Source: Synechococcus sp. WH 5701 (GTDB lineage: Bacteria > Cyanobacteriota > Cyanobacteriia > PCC-6307 > Cyanobiaceae). Taken from it: 64,000 nucleotides of DNA. The notes beneath the pieces were generated by a model. That model had not been told where the DNA came from, searched no databases, and saw nothing but the letters and a program-made list of their open reading frames with translations. Both the position numbers and the translations under genes were made by a program. Shown piece by piece: positions 47,541 to 55,768 of the stretch; within the stretch, counting starts at the first letter, position 1, and each line of letters starts with the position of its first letter. The DNA is taken from positions 949,499-1,013,498 of the forward strand of contig NZ_CH724160.1 of NCBI RefSeq assembly GCF_000153045.1. Reading direction: 5' to 3'.

Positions 47541-48422
47541 ATGACAACCCTCTGGCAGGAGCGACCGGTGGGGGTGGTGGGTCTGGGCCTGATCGGCGGC
47601 TCGATCGGCCTTGACCTGATGGCCCTTGGCGTTGATGTGCGCGGGCTGGTTCACCGCCAGGCCACGGCGGAGCGGGCCCGGCAACGGGGCCTGGCCCGCC
47701 AGGTGAGCACGGATCCTGGGGTGCTCACGGGCTGTGCGCTGGTGCTGCTGGCCCTCCCGCTCGATCAGCTGCTGGATCCCTCGCCGGATCTGCTGGCGGC
47801 CTTGCCGAAAGAGGCGGTGATCGCCGACCTGGCCTCGGTGAAAGCGCCGGTGCTGGCGGCCTGGGAGCCGCTCGTTCCCCGCTTCGTGGCCACCCATCCA
47901 ATGGCCGGCACCGCAGCGGCCGGTGTGGAGGCGGGCCTGCCGAATCTGTTTTGCGGTCGGCCCTGGGTAGCCACCCCCACAGGTCACACCGACCCGGAGG
48001 CACTGGCGCAGATCCGCGCCCTGGCGGGCGCGATAGGGGGGCGATGGCTGGAGTGCGACGCCCAGGAGCACGACCGGGCCGTGGCCCTGATCTCCCACCT
48101 GCCGGTGCTGGTGAGTGCTGCCCTGCTGCGTGCAGCGCAGCGGGGCGCAGAGGCGGCGCCCCATGGGGCGATGCCCCAGCTGGTGCGCGCCCTGGCCTCC
48201 AGCGGCTTCGCCGACACCACCCGGGTGGGTGGCGGCAATCCAGAACTGGGCACCCTGATGGCACGGAGCAACAGGGCCGCCGTGGCCGAGGCGCTGGGAC
48301 ACTACCGACAGGCCCTCGATGGTCTTGAGGCCCTGCTCGAGCGGCAGGACTGGGATGGGCTTGCCAAGGAACTGGAGGGCTGCCGGGCCCTGCGGCCGGA
48401 GTTCCTCTGCCCCCCGGCCTAG
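47541..48422 (+). CDS. tyrA: Arogenate/prephenate dehydrogenase
   Basis: 293 residues from ATG 47541 (GTG 47538 is adjacent). It makes tyrosine precursors. The Rossmann motif VGVVGLGLIGGSIGLDL is N-terminal, followed by ADLASVKAPV, the active-site HPMAGTAAAGVEAG and HDRAVALISHLPVLVSAALL. Cyanobacterial TyrA enzymes usually use arogenate and NADP. The last 4 bases overlap the converging desaturase. Confidence 0.94.
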   Translation: MTTLWQERPVGVVGLGLIGGSIGLDLMALGVDVRGLVHRQATAERARQRGLARQVSTDPGVLTGCALVLLALPLDQLLDPSPDLLAALPKEAVIADLASVKAPVLAAWEPLVPRFVATHPMAGTAAAGVEAGLPNLFCGRPWVATPTGHTDPEALAQIRALAGAIGGRWLECDAQEHDRAVALISHLPVLVSAALLRAAQRGAEAAPHGAMPQLVRALASSGFADTTRVGGGNPELGTLMARSNRAAVAEALGHYRQALDGLEALLERQDWDGLAKELEGCRALRPEFLCPPA

Positions 48423-49972
48423 GGCAAGGCCAGGTCTTTTCCCCGAGCCTGCAGCAGTTGCCTGCTGGCCATCAACGCCGAAAGGCTCACCCCCGCGGTG
48501 CCCTCGCCCGGGTGGATGCTGTCGCCGCAGAGCCAAAGCCCCGGCAGGGGGGTGCGACTGGCCAGGCCGAAGGGCCCGAAGCGGGAGGGGTGCTGCCCCA
48601 GCCCGCCCACGAAGCCGAAGGGCCGCCCGGTCCAGCGGGCAAATCCCCGGGGTGTTGCCAGTTCCCGGTGACGCCAGTCCGTGGCGTCGAGCCCCAGGTT
48701 CAGCTCCAGGCCGTTCTGGATCTGGGCCATGGCCTCAGCCTTGGCCAACGCATAGGCCTCCCTCTCCAGCTCCAGCCAGGGGCGCGCCGGGGTGAACACG
48801 CTGGCGATCACCGTGGCCTGCCCGGCTGGCGCCCGCCCATCCCCCTCGCGGCTCACCGACACGAAGAGCGACCCTGGATCCGCCCAGTCGATCTGCAGAT
48901 GGGCCGGACACCCCTCTGGCAGCAGGGCGCGCTCAACGGCGCCATAGAAGACCAGCGCCCCACTGGGGTCGGGAAAGCCGCTGATGCGCTCGCGGTAGGC
49001 CCCAGGCATCGCCTCCCCCAGCAGATCGGTCAGGGCCTGGGGGGGCAGCGCCACCACCACATCACGGCTGAGGCGGGTGAATGGGCGCCCGCCCGGCCCC
49101 TGACCCCGCACGGACCAGCCCTGCGGTTGCGCCGGCTGCAGACTCGTGACCCGATGGCGCAACCGCAGCTCGCCGCCCAGGGCGGCCAGGGCGGTTTCGA
49201 GACTGGTGCTGAGGGCTTGCATCGAGCCCTGAAGGTGCCACAGGCCCAGCGGCGCCTGGGCCATGGTCAGCACGCTGGCGCCGTAGAGGGCGGCGGTGCC
49301 CTCGGCCGGTTCCTGGGAGTAGAGGCGCAGCTGCAGATCGAGGAAGCGCCGCAGACGCTGGTCGCTGCTGCAGCCGCTGAGGCGCAGCAGGTCGGCCACG
49401 CTGGCGAGGGCCAGGGCCCCGCTGGCGAGATTGGCGGGCCTCAGTGCCCCCAGCAACTGTCCCAGGTCCCAGAGGCTGCGGGGAGGCAGCACCGGATGGC
49501 GCCCCGCGAACGACCAGTTGGCCCCATGCAGTGCGGCGCACAGGCTCCAGAAGCGTTCGCTGCCAGGGAACTGCCGTTGCCGTTCCTGGTGCCAGCGCTG
49601 GGGATCACGCCACAGGCTGACGGGCGGCTGGCCGTCGCTGAGATCCACCACGCAACCTGGATCGAGCGGAGTGGCCGCCGGCGCCTCGACCCCCAGATGT
49701 CGGAACAGCCGGTCATGGATGCCCCCGGGCTCCAGCCCCGCCACCTGGGTGGCTCCCACATCGAAGACATAGGCGCCACGGCGAAAGGTGCCGGCGCAGC
49801 CTCCCGTCTGGTGGTGGGCCTCCAGCAGCTGCACCGAGAGACCCTCCCGGGCCAGCAGCGCGGCGGCGCTCAGCCCGGCGATGCCGCCGCCGATGACTGT
49901 CACATCCAGCAGTGGTGCATCCGTAGGGGAGGGGCTGACGGCCAAGCGCTGAGCGGCAGGAGCGGCCGGCAT
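48419..49972 (-). CDS. crtD: Carotenoid C-3',4' desaturase (CrtD-like)
   Basis: 517 residues of the FAD-dependent phytoene desaturase/isomerase family. The dinucleotide-binding VTVIGGGIAGLSAAALLAREG is near residue 25, followed by GGCAGTF, FDVGATQVAGLEPGGIHD and the C-terminal GLWLCGDSIHPGEGTAGVSLSAL. The GATQVAGLEPGGIH block resembles CrtD, which adds the 3',4' double bond in myxoxanthophyll synthesis, more than CrtH. CrtH/CrtO remain alternatives. The start is the ATG inside a GCATGC palindrome shared with the opposite strand. It converges with tyrA by a 4-base overlap. Confidence 0.75.
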   Translation of the reverse strand: MPAAPAAQRLAVSPSPTDAPLLDVTVIGGGIAGLSAAALLAREGLSVQLLEAHHQTGGCAGTFRRGAYVFDVGATQVAGLEPGGIHDRLFRHLGVEAPAATPLDPGCVVDLSDGQPPVSLWRDPQRWHQERQRQFPGSERFWSLCAALHGANWSFAGRHPVLPPRSLWDLGQLLGALRPANLASGALALASVADLLRLSGCSSDQRLRRFLDLQLRLYSQEPAEGTAALYGASVLTMAQAPLGLWHLQGSMQALSTSLETALAALGGELRLRHRVTSLQPAQPQGWSVRGQGPGGRPFTRLSRDVVVALPPQALTDLLGEAMPGAYRERISGFPDPSGALVFYGAVERALLPEGCPAHLQIDWADPGSLFVSVSREGDGRAPAGQATVIASVFTPARPWLELEREAYALAKAEAMAQIQNGLELNLGLDATDWRHRELATPRGFARWTGRPFGFVGGLGQHPSRFGPFGLASRTPLPGLWLCGDSIHPGEGTAGVSLSALMASRQLLQARGKDLALP

Positions 49973-49997
49973 GCTGGCAGGCGTGGCATGGCCTGCG

Positions 49998-50933
49998 ATG
50001 CGCGAACCCTGGGTGCGTTGGCTGGAGGAGACCCTTGGCCAGGACGTGGAGCGGTGCCGGCCCGTCGGCGGCGGCTGCAGTCACAGCGCCTGGGCCCTGG
50101 AGCTCGCCGGTGGCAGTCGGCTGTTTGCCAAAACGAACCAGGCCCAGCTCCTGCCCGTGCTGGAGGCGGAGATGGAGGGGCTGCTGGCCCTGGGTGCGGC
50201 AGCGGGAGCTGAGCTGGTGGTGCCCAGTCCTCTGCACTGCGCTCTGGCGGGCTCCAAGGCCCTGCTGGTGATCGACTGGTTGGACCTGCTCGATGGTGGA
50301 TCAGGTTCCGGTGCTGTTGGAGGAACGGCCGCAAAGGCTGAGCTGGTCTGGGAGGCGGCCGGGGCAGCCCTGGCACGGTTGCACCGGCGCAGTTCCGCCT
50401 CCACCTCCCCCGGCTTCGGTTGGCCGCGCGACAACTACATCGGCAACTCCCTTCAGCCCAATCGCTGGAGCCAGGACTGGGGACGCTTTTTTGCCGGGCA
50501 GCGCCTGGGCCCGCAACTGAAGCTCGCCGAGCGCTCGGGGCGGTCGCTGAAGGGAAGCCGGAGGCTGCTGGAGCTCACTCCAGAGTGGCTGAATGGCCAT
50601 GGCGCCGTTCCCTGCCTGGTGCACGGCGATCTCTGGGGAGGCAATGCCGCCCGGATGGCCCTCAGCTCGATCACCCCGGGCTCAGCCGGGGTGGCCTTGT
50701 TTGATCCCGCCGTCTACCTGGGGGACAGGGAAGTTGATCTGGCCATGGCCCAGCTCTTCGGTGGGTTCTCGCCCGCCTTCTTCAGCGGCTACGACGGGGA
50801 ATGGCCCAGGCCTGCCGGCCATTCCCAGCGTCGCCGCCTCTACGACCTCTACCACCTGCTGAACCACGCCAACCTGTTCGGAGGGGGCTACTGGGGACAA
50901 GCCCAAGGCTTGATCGCCGAGCTGGTGGACTGA
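49998..50933 (+). CDS. Fructosamine/ketosamine-3-kinase family protein
   Basis: 311 residues from ATG 49998; ATG 49971 would place the start inside the divergent crtD start. Motifs: FAKTNQAQLLPVLEAEMEGLLAL (Lys and Glu of the kinase N-lobe), GFGWPRDNYIG, the catalytic LVHGDLWGGN with Asp in the HxD position, and DPAVYLGDREVDLAMAQLFGGF. Such kinases phosphorylate sugar adducts on proteins so that they break down. The local role is unknown, and no phosphatase partner is adjacent. Confidence 0.9.
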   Translation: MREPWVRWLEETLGQDVERCRPVGGGCSHSAWALELAGGSRLFAKTNQAQLLPVLEAEMEGLLALGAAAGAELVVPSPLHCALAGSKALLVIDWLDLLDGGSGSGAVGGTAAKAELVWEAAGAALARLHRRSSASTSPGFGWPRDNYIGNSLQPNRWSQDWGRFFAGQRLGPQLKLAERSGRSLKGSRRLLELTPEWLNGHGAVPCLVHGDLWGGNAARMALSSITPGSAGVALFDPAVYLGDREVDLAMAQLFGGFSPAFFSGYDGEWPRPAGHSQRRRLYDLYHLLNHANLFGGGYWGQAQGLIAELVD

Positions 50934-50959
50934 CCGGACTGTGTCCTGGATGCTCCGCT

Positions 50960-51340
50960 TCAGCCCAGGTATTCCTGGCGCAGGGCCTGAAATTGGGACA
51001 CCACACCGGCGCGCTTCTCGCTGGTGCTGAGGTTCTTCCAGCTCCATTGGCCCACCACCACCAGACCGAGGAGCTCCAGCAGGCCTGGCACCACCGGCAG
51101 CAGGTTGATGGTGTCGAGAACCCCTTTGATCAGCACCTGGGCCACGATCACCGCCAGCAGGATGCCGACGCCCTTGCCGATCCGGCTGATCTGCGACCAG
51201 TCCACCTGATCCAGGGTCTGGTTGACCTTGGAGAGGATCTCGCCGTAGCGCTCACTGAAGTTGGCGCCAGCTTCGCTCTCCGCCCATGAAGTGCCGGCCT
51301 CGGTGGTCGTCGGCTCCTGTTCGGTGGTTGCGTCGCTCAT
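50960..51340 (-). CDS. CAAD-domain thylakoid membrane protein (CURT1-like)
   Basis: 126 residues from ATG 51340. A polar acidic N-terminus (about 1-45) is followed by ERYGEILSKVNQTLDQVDWSQISRIGKGVG, two membrane helices (ILLAVIVAQVLIKGVLDTINLLPVVPGLLELLGLVVVGQW) and the amphipathic C-terminal LSTSEKRAGVVSQFQALRQEYLG. This matches the CAAD domain, found alone or attached to some aminoacyl-tRNA synthetases in cyanobacteria, and related to CURT1 thylakoid-curvature proteins. Here it is stand-alone. Confidence 0.85.
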   Translation of the reverse strand: MSDATTEQEPTTTEAGTSWAESEAGANFSERYGEILSKVNQTLDQVDWSQISRIGKGVGILLAVIVAQVLIKGVLDTINLLPVVPGLLELLGLVVVGQWSWKNLSTSEKRAGVVSQFQALRQEYLG

Positions 51341-51386
51341 CAATGGAGTGGCGATGGTGTGAGAGTCAAGGGCTCAAGGTATCGGC

Positions 51387-51896
51387 ATGGGCAGCGGCTG
51401 GCCAGCGGGTTTGGTGGTTGATTCGCATCAGCTGACCGTTCTGCGGGCCGTGCTGGCTGCCGTGGCACCCCAGGAGGGTTGCGCTCTGCTGCTGGGGGAG
51501 CCCGCTTGCTCAGGCCTGGGTGCGCCTGCCTCCGCTCGTCTTCAGCTCATCTGGCCTTGCCTGAATGTCTGGCCGCAGAGCGAGCAGCGCTGTGAGCGTT
51601 TCGCCATCGACCCGCGCGAGCAGTTGCTGGCCCAGAAGTGGGGACGGCGGCGCGGCTGGCAGGTGCTGGGCACGGCCCACAGCCATCCCAGTTCGGCGGC
51701 GATTCCCTCCCCCACCGATTGCGCCTGGGCCTTCCCTCCGGCCTTGATGCTGATCCTTGGCGCCTCAGCAGAGGTGCGCGCCTGGTGGATCGCGGAGTCG
51801 GACGCCGATCCCTCCGCCCTGCCGGCTGCTCGGGAACTGGCACTGGTCACACCGGTTGTCTCGCCATCTCCGGGGGCCGAGGATTTGGGAGAGTAG
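51387..51896 (+). CDS. JAMM/MPN+ metalloprotease-like protein
   Basis: 169 residues. The JAMM zinc motif appears as HSHPSSAAIPSPTD, preceded by GTA, with Glu near the N-terminal end as in Mov34/MPN+ domains. These domains cut isopeptide or peptide bonds after ubiquitin-like or MoaD/ThiS-like carriers. It lies 50 bases before the MoeB-rhodanese gene on the same strand, matching prokaryotic sulfur-carrier processing units (JAMM plus E1-like). No carrier protein gene is next to it here. Confidence 0.82.
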   Translation: MGSGWPAGLVVDSHQLTVLRAVLAAVAPQEGCALLLGEPACSGLGAPASARLQLIWPCLNVWPQSEQRCERFAIDPREQLLAQKWGRRRGWQVLGTAHSHPSSAAIPSPTDCAWAFPPALMLILGASAEVRAWWIAESDADPSALPAARELALVTPVVSPSPGAEDLGE

Positions 51897-51946
51897 GGAA
51901 AGGGCCGCCCGGCGCGGTCCCTTCTGCGGCCCCGGCCTTCTCGACC

Positions 51947-53119
51947 ATGCTTCCCCCCGACATCAGCGGCGTCCAGCTCAGTCCCGACGAGGTGGCCCGT
52001 TTCTCCCGCCACCTGATCCTGCCGGAAGTTGGCATGGTCGGGCAGAAGCGCCTCAAGGCTGCCTCCGTGCTCTGCGTGGGCACCGGTGGGCTGGGATCCC
52101 CGCTGCTGCTTTACCTGGCCGCTGCCGGCGTGGGCCGCCTCGGCATCGTCGACTTCGACGTGGTGGATCACTCCAACCTTCAGCGCCAGGTGATCCACGG
52201 CACCAGCTGGGTGGGCAAGCCCAAGATCGAATCGGCCAAGGCGCGCATTCTCGAGATCAACCCCCACTGCCAGGTGGATCTCTACGAAACAGCCCTCACC
52301 AGCGAGAACGCACTCGAGATCATCGAGCCCTACGACCTGGTCTGCGACGGCACCGACAACTTCCCCACCCGTTACCTGGTCAACGACGCCTGCGTGCTCC
52401 TGGGCAAGCCCAATGTCTATGGCTCGATTTTCCGCTTCGAGGGGCAGGCCACGGTCTTCAACCTCGATGCAGAAAGTCCCAACTACCGCGATCTCTTCCC
52501 CGAGCCGCCGCCGCCGGGCATGGTGCCCTCCTGCGCTGAAGGCGGTGTGGTGGGCGTGCTGCCCGGCATCATCGGCGTGATCCAGGCCACCGAGGCCGTG
52601 AAGATCATCACCGGCATCGGTACCACCCTCAGCGGCCGGCTGCTGCTCTTTGATGCCTTGGCCATGAAGTTTCGCGAGCTGAAGCTGCGGCCCAATCCCG
52701 AGCGGCCGGTGATCGACAGGCTCATCGACTACCAGGAGTTCTGCGGTGTGGGCGGCACGGCGCCAGGCCAGGAGGAGGCTGGCAGCGTGCCCAGCATCAC
52801 CGTGGCTGAGCTCAAAACCGTCATCGACGGCCAGCTGGAGGAGATCCTGCTGCTGGATGTGCGCAATCCCCCAGAAGCTGACATCGCCGTGATTCCGGGT
52901 TCGGTGCTGATGCCCCTCGATCGGATCGAGAGCGGCGAGGCCATTGAAGATGTGCGCCGGCTGGCCGAGGGCAAACGGCTCTACGTGCACTGCAAGCTGG
53001 GAGGGCGCAGCGCCAAGGCCCTGCTGGCCCTGGGCCGCCATGGCATTGAAGGGGTGAACGTGAGTGGCGGCATCCAGGCGTGGAGCGAGCAGGTGGACCC
53101 TGCCGTGCCGATCTACTGA
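51947..53119 (+). CDS. moeB: MoeB/ThiF-type adenylyltransferase with C-terminal rhodanese domain
   Basis: About 390 residues from ATG 51947. The E1-like part (1-270) has SRHLILPEVGMVGQKRLKAASV, the ATP loop GTGGLGSP, DNFPTRYLVNDAC and VPSCAEGGVVGVLPGIIG, where the Cys is the persulfide or thioester residue. YRDLFPEPPPPG lacks the zinc cysteine usual in YRCLF, so the zinc site is altered. The rhodanese domain (about 285-390) has LLDVRNPPEADIAVIPGS and the loop HCKLGGRSAKAL. It activates a carrier such as MoaD or ThiS for sulfur transfer. A JAMM gene precedes it. Confidence 0.92.
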   Translation: MLPPDISGVQLSPDEVARFSRHLILPEVGMVGQKRLKAASVLCVGTGGLGSPLLLYLAAAGVGRLGIVDFDVVDHSNLQRQVIHGTSWVGKPKIESAKARILEINPHCQVDLYETALTSENALEIIEPYDLVCDGTDNFPTRYLVNDACVLLGKPNVYGSIFRFEGQATVFNLDAESPNYRDLFPEPPPPGMVPSCAEGGVVGVLPGIIGVIQATEAVKIITGIGTTLSGRLLLFDALAMKFRELKLRPNPERPVIDRLIDYQEFCGVGGTAPGQEEAGSVPSITVAELKTVIDGQLEEILLLDVRNPPEADIAVIPGSVLMPLDRIESGEAIEDVRRLAEGKRLYVHCKLGGRSAKALLALGRHGIEGVNVSGGIQAWSEQVDPAVPIY

Positions 53120-53143
53120 GTGCTTGGGTGATTCACCCCACCT

Positions 53144-54307
53144 TCAGTAATCCACCCCGCGTTTGAGGTCGACGCCACGCTCGGCGTAGTGCTTGTGGCA
53201 GACCATCTCAGAGTGCACGCTGGCCAGATCGAAATAGGCGGGGGGATTCTTGCAGCGTCCTGTGATGATCACCTCCGTTTCTGCTGGTTTGCGTAGCAGG
53301 GTTTGCATGATCGGTTCAACCGGCAGCAGCTCGAGATCAACCGTGGGATTGAGCTCATCGAGGATCACCGTTTTATAGAGCCCGCTGGAGATGGCGGCCC
53401 GGGCGATTTCCCAGGCCCGCTCCGCTTCGACATAATCAATGGGCTGCTGTTGTCCTCTCCAGACGATGGCATCGCGGCCTGATCGGAGATGATCCACCAA
53501 GTGAGGGTAGCTCTCGCGCAGGGCCGCGATTGCCGCATCTTCGGTGTAACCACTACCGCCCTTGAGCCACTGCAGGATCAGCACGCGGTGGCTCTTGTCC
53601 TGGCTGATGCCCCGGCCGATCGCCTGCAGGGCCTTGCCCAGGGCACTGGTGGATTTCCCCTTGCCTTCGCCGGTGTAGATCTCGATGCCGGCGATGCCGG
53701 CGCTGTCGTTGGCCTCGCGCCGGTGGGCCCTCATCTCAGAGTGCAGATCGGCGAGCTGCACCAGCGACCGCGGCGCGCCCCGGCCGGTGACGATCACCTC
53801 CATTCCCGCCGGCTTGGCGGCGAGGGTGCGCACCACCTCCTCCACCTCCAGCAGGCCGAGGTCGAGCACCGGGCTGAGTTCATCCAGCACCACTACCGAA
53901 TAGAGGGCACTGGCGATGGCCCCCCTGGCGATATCCCAGCCGCGCTGGGCTTCCTGGCGATCGAAGCGGGTGGCCTCCTGGGCGCTGAAATAGTCGCCGC
54001 GGCCGGTGCGCACCTGATCGATCAGATGGGGGAAGCCCTGTTGCAGGGCCTCGATCGCCGCGTCTTCGTCGTAGGCGCGGCCGGGGCCTTTGAGGAAGCG
54101 CAGCAGCAGCACCCGTGTGCGCTTGCGCTCGCAGATCCCCAGGCCGATGGTGCGCAGCACCACCCCAAGGGCGGCCTGGCTCTTGCCTTTGCCGTCACCG
54201 TCGTAGACGTGCAACTGGCCGTGGCTGCGCTCGTGGCTGCCAGAGGCCGTGCGGATGCCGATCGCACGTGACGACGCACCGGAGGCCGCGCTGGAGGTCG
54301 GTGCCAT
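53144..54307 (-). CDS. cobO: Tandemly duplicated cobalamin adenosyltransferase (CobO/BtuR)
   Basis: 387 residues made of two consecutive CobO-type domains, whereas the usual enzyme is about 180-230 residues. Domain 1 (about 30-200) has the P-loop GDGKGKSQAALG (37-48) and LDELSPVLDLGLL; domain 2 (about 205-387) has GEGKGKSTSALG (213-224), LDELNPTVDLELLP and ITGRCKNPPAYFDLASVHSEMVCHKH. Both carry FPHLIDQVRTGR/YPHLVDHLRSGR-type matches, so the repeat is internal. CobO adenosylates cob(I)yrinic acid a,c-diamide. It is divergent from larE (45-base gap). Confidence 0.88.
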   Translation of the reverse strand: MAPTSSAASGASSRAIGIRTASGSHERSHGQLHVYDGDGKGKSQAALGVVLRTIGLGICERKRTRVLLLRFLKGPGRAYDEDAAIEALQQGFPHLIDQVRTGRGDYFSAQEATRFDRQEAQRGWDIARGAIASALYSVVVLDELSPVLDLGLLEVEEVVRTLAAKPAGMEVIVTGRGAPRSLVQLADLHSEMRAHRREANDSAGIAGIEIYTGEGKGKSTSALGKALQAIGRGISQDKSHRVLILQWLKGGSGYTEDAAIAALRESYPHLVDHLRSGRDAIVWRGQQQPIDYVEAERAWEIARAAISSGLYKTVILDELNPTVDLELLPVEPIMQTLLRKPAETEVIITGRCKNPPAYFDLASVHSEMVCHKHYAERGVDLKRGVDY

Positions 54308-54352
54308 GGCCTGGCCTTCTACGGTTGGATCCTAACGACCTTGCCCGAGGCC

Positions 54353-55261
54353 ATGACCTCTCCGGCCCTCCATCCACTGGTGGAATTCCTGCCATCGCCG
54401 CTGGAGCAGGCCCTTGGCCAGCTACGCCAGAATTTCAGGGAGATGGGTGCCGTGCTGGTGGCCTACTCCGGTGGTGTCGACAGTGCCCTGGTGGCGGCGA
54501 TCGCCTCAGAGCAACTGGGCGCTGGCGCCGAAGCGGTGACGGGAGTGTCGCCTGCTCTGGCGCCCCATCTGCTGTGGGAAGCCCGCTCTCAGGCGGCCTG
54601 GATGGGCATCCGGCACCGGGAAGTGGCCACCCGTGAACTGGAGGATCCCGCCTACAGCAGCAATCCCACCGACCGCTGCTACGCCTGCAAGCGCGAGCTG
54701 CACGGTTTGCTGGCCTCCCTCACGGGGGGAGTGAGCCAGGTGCTGGATGGGGTGAACCGCGATGATCTCGGCGATCACCGCCCGGGCATCCGGGCCGCCC
54801 GCGAGCAGGGCGTGCGCTCGCCCCTGGCCGAGCAAGGTCTCGACAAGTCGGCCGTGCGTCAGATCTCCAGGGCTCTGGGCTTCCCCTGGTGGGACAAGCC
54901 GGCCCAGCCTTGCCTGGCCTCGCGTTTTCCCTACGGCGAACCGGTCACGGCCTCACGCCTGCAGCGGGTTGCCGCAGCCGAAACCTGGCTGCGCCAGCGC
55001 GGAGTGAAGCAGCTGCGGGTGCGCTGCCAGGGGGCGACGGCTCGTGTGGAGCTCCCAGCTGACCAACTTGACGACCTGTTCAGTTGGTTGCCGCGCCAGG
55101 AGCTGGTGGAGGCCTTCAGGGCCCTTGGTTTCGCCGCTGTGAGCCTGGATCTGGAGGGGTTGATCAGCGGCAAGCTCAACCGTGAGGTGAGCCTGAAGCC
55201 AGCAGCTCCGGGGCCACTGGCTTCAACCGGCCTCAGGCGGCCAGATCCAGTGGTTCCCTGA
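54353..55261 (+). CDS. larE: LarE-type sacrificial sulfur transferase
   Basis: 302 residues from ATG 54353. The PP-loop ATP-binding motif is [12 protein letters not shown] (about 39), followed by [28 protein letters not shown] and the sulfur-donor cysteine in [14 protein letters not shown]. LarE adenylates and thiolates a carboxylated nicotinate-derived cofactor; in Lactobacillus plantarum it makes the nickel-pincer nucleotide of lactate racemase. No larA, larB or larC is in the window, and cyanobacterial roles are unclear. Its 3' end overlaps converging speD by 29 bases. Confidence 0.88.
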   Translation: MTSPALHPLVEFLPSPLEQALGQLRQNFREMGAVLVAYSGGVDSALVAAIASEQLGAGAEAVTGVSPALAPHLLWEARSQAAWMGIRHREVATRELEDPAYSSNPTDRCYACKRELHGLLASLTGGVSQVLDGVNRDDLGDHRPGIRAAREQGVRSPLAEQGLDKSAVRQISRALGFPWWDKPAQPCLASRFPYGEPVTASRLQRVAAAETWLRQRGVKQLRVRCQGATARVELPADQLDDLFSWLPRQELVEAFRALGFAAVSLDLEGLISGKLNREVSLKPAAPGPLASTGLRRPDPVVP

Positions 55262-55706
55262 TCTGCTCGCTGATCGAGTCCGGGGTTTCCCGGCGAAAAC
55301 TCTTGAGGTTGCGGCTCGCAGCCTCAAGCTCATCGGCCAGCACCTGACAGGCTCGCTCCGGCATGGTGTGGTCGCCGCAGGTGAACACATCAACGGCCGC
55401 ATAGCCCGACTCGGGCCAGGTGTGGATCGAGATGTGGGATTCAGCCAGCAGAGCCAGACCCGTGACCCCCTGAGGTTCAAACCGGTGGGTGATCAGATTG
55501 AGCAGGGTGGCGCCAGCACGTTTCGCTGCAATCGTGATGGCGCCCCTGAGAAATGCTTCGTCGTCGAGCTTTTTTGAATCGCAGTTGTAAAGCTCGAGAA
55601 TGCAGTGTTTCCCCACCATGTCGCTGGTCGTGGGGGGGTGGCTCTGGGGGCTTTGAGCTCCACTCCATCCCGGGTTGGGGTGGAGGCAGGGCAGGCTCTG
55701 GGTCAT
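55233..55706 (-). CDS. speD: S-adenosylmethionine decarboxylase proenzyme
   Basis: Up to 157 residues from ATG 55706; ATG 55619 ([13 protein letters not shown]) would remove 29 poorly conserved residues, and neither has a good ribosome-binding site. This prokaryotic class 1B enzyme self-cleaves at the Ser in [14 protein letters not shown] to make the pyruvoyl group, and supplies decarboxylated SAM for spermidine. [14 protein letters not shown] and [18 protein letters not shown] are characteristic. It converges with larE with a 29-base overlap and follows recF by 62 bases. Confidence 0.92.
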   Translation of the reverse strand: MTQSLPCLHPNPGWSGAQSPQSHPPTTSDMVGKHCILELYNCDSKKLDDEAFLRGAITIAAKRAGATLLNLITHRFEPQGVTGLALLAESHISIHTWPESGYAAVDVFTCGDHTMPERACQVLADELEAASRNLKSFRRETPDSISEQIREPLDLAA

Positions 55707-55768
55707 CGAATGCGCGCATACAAGCCCCCATCCTACGCATCACTTCAGGTTTTCTACGGGCGACCGCC

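Noticed and set aside
47499-48536. Extension of the DinG-like gene upstream to 48536
   Set aside because: It would run antisense through tyrA, and the conserved protein begins at MLEARAHQQLK.
49971-49997. Start of the fructosamine-kinase family gene at ATG 49971
   Set aside because: It shares a GCATGC palindrome with the crtD start on the other strand, and the conserved part fits ATG 49998 better.
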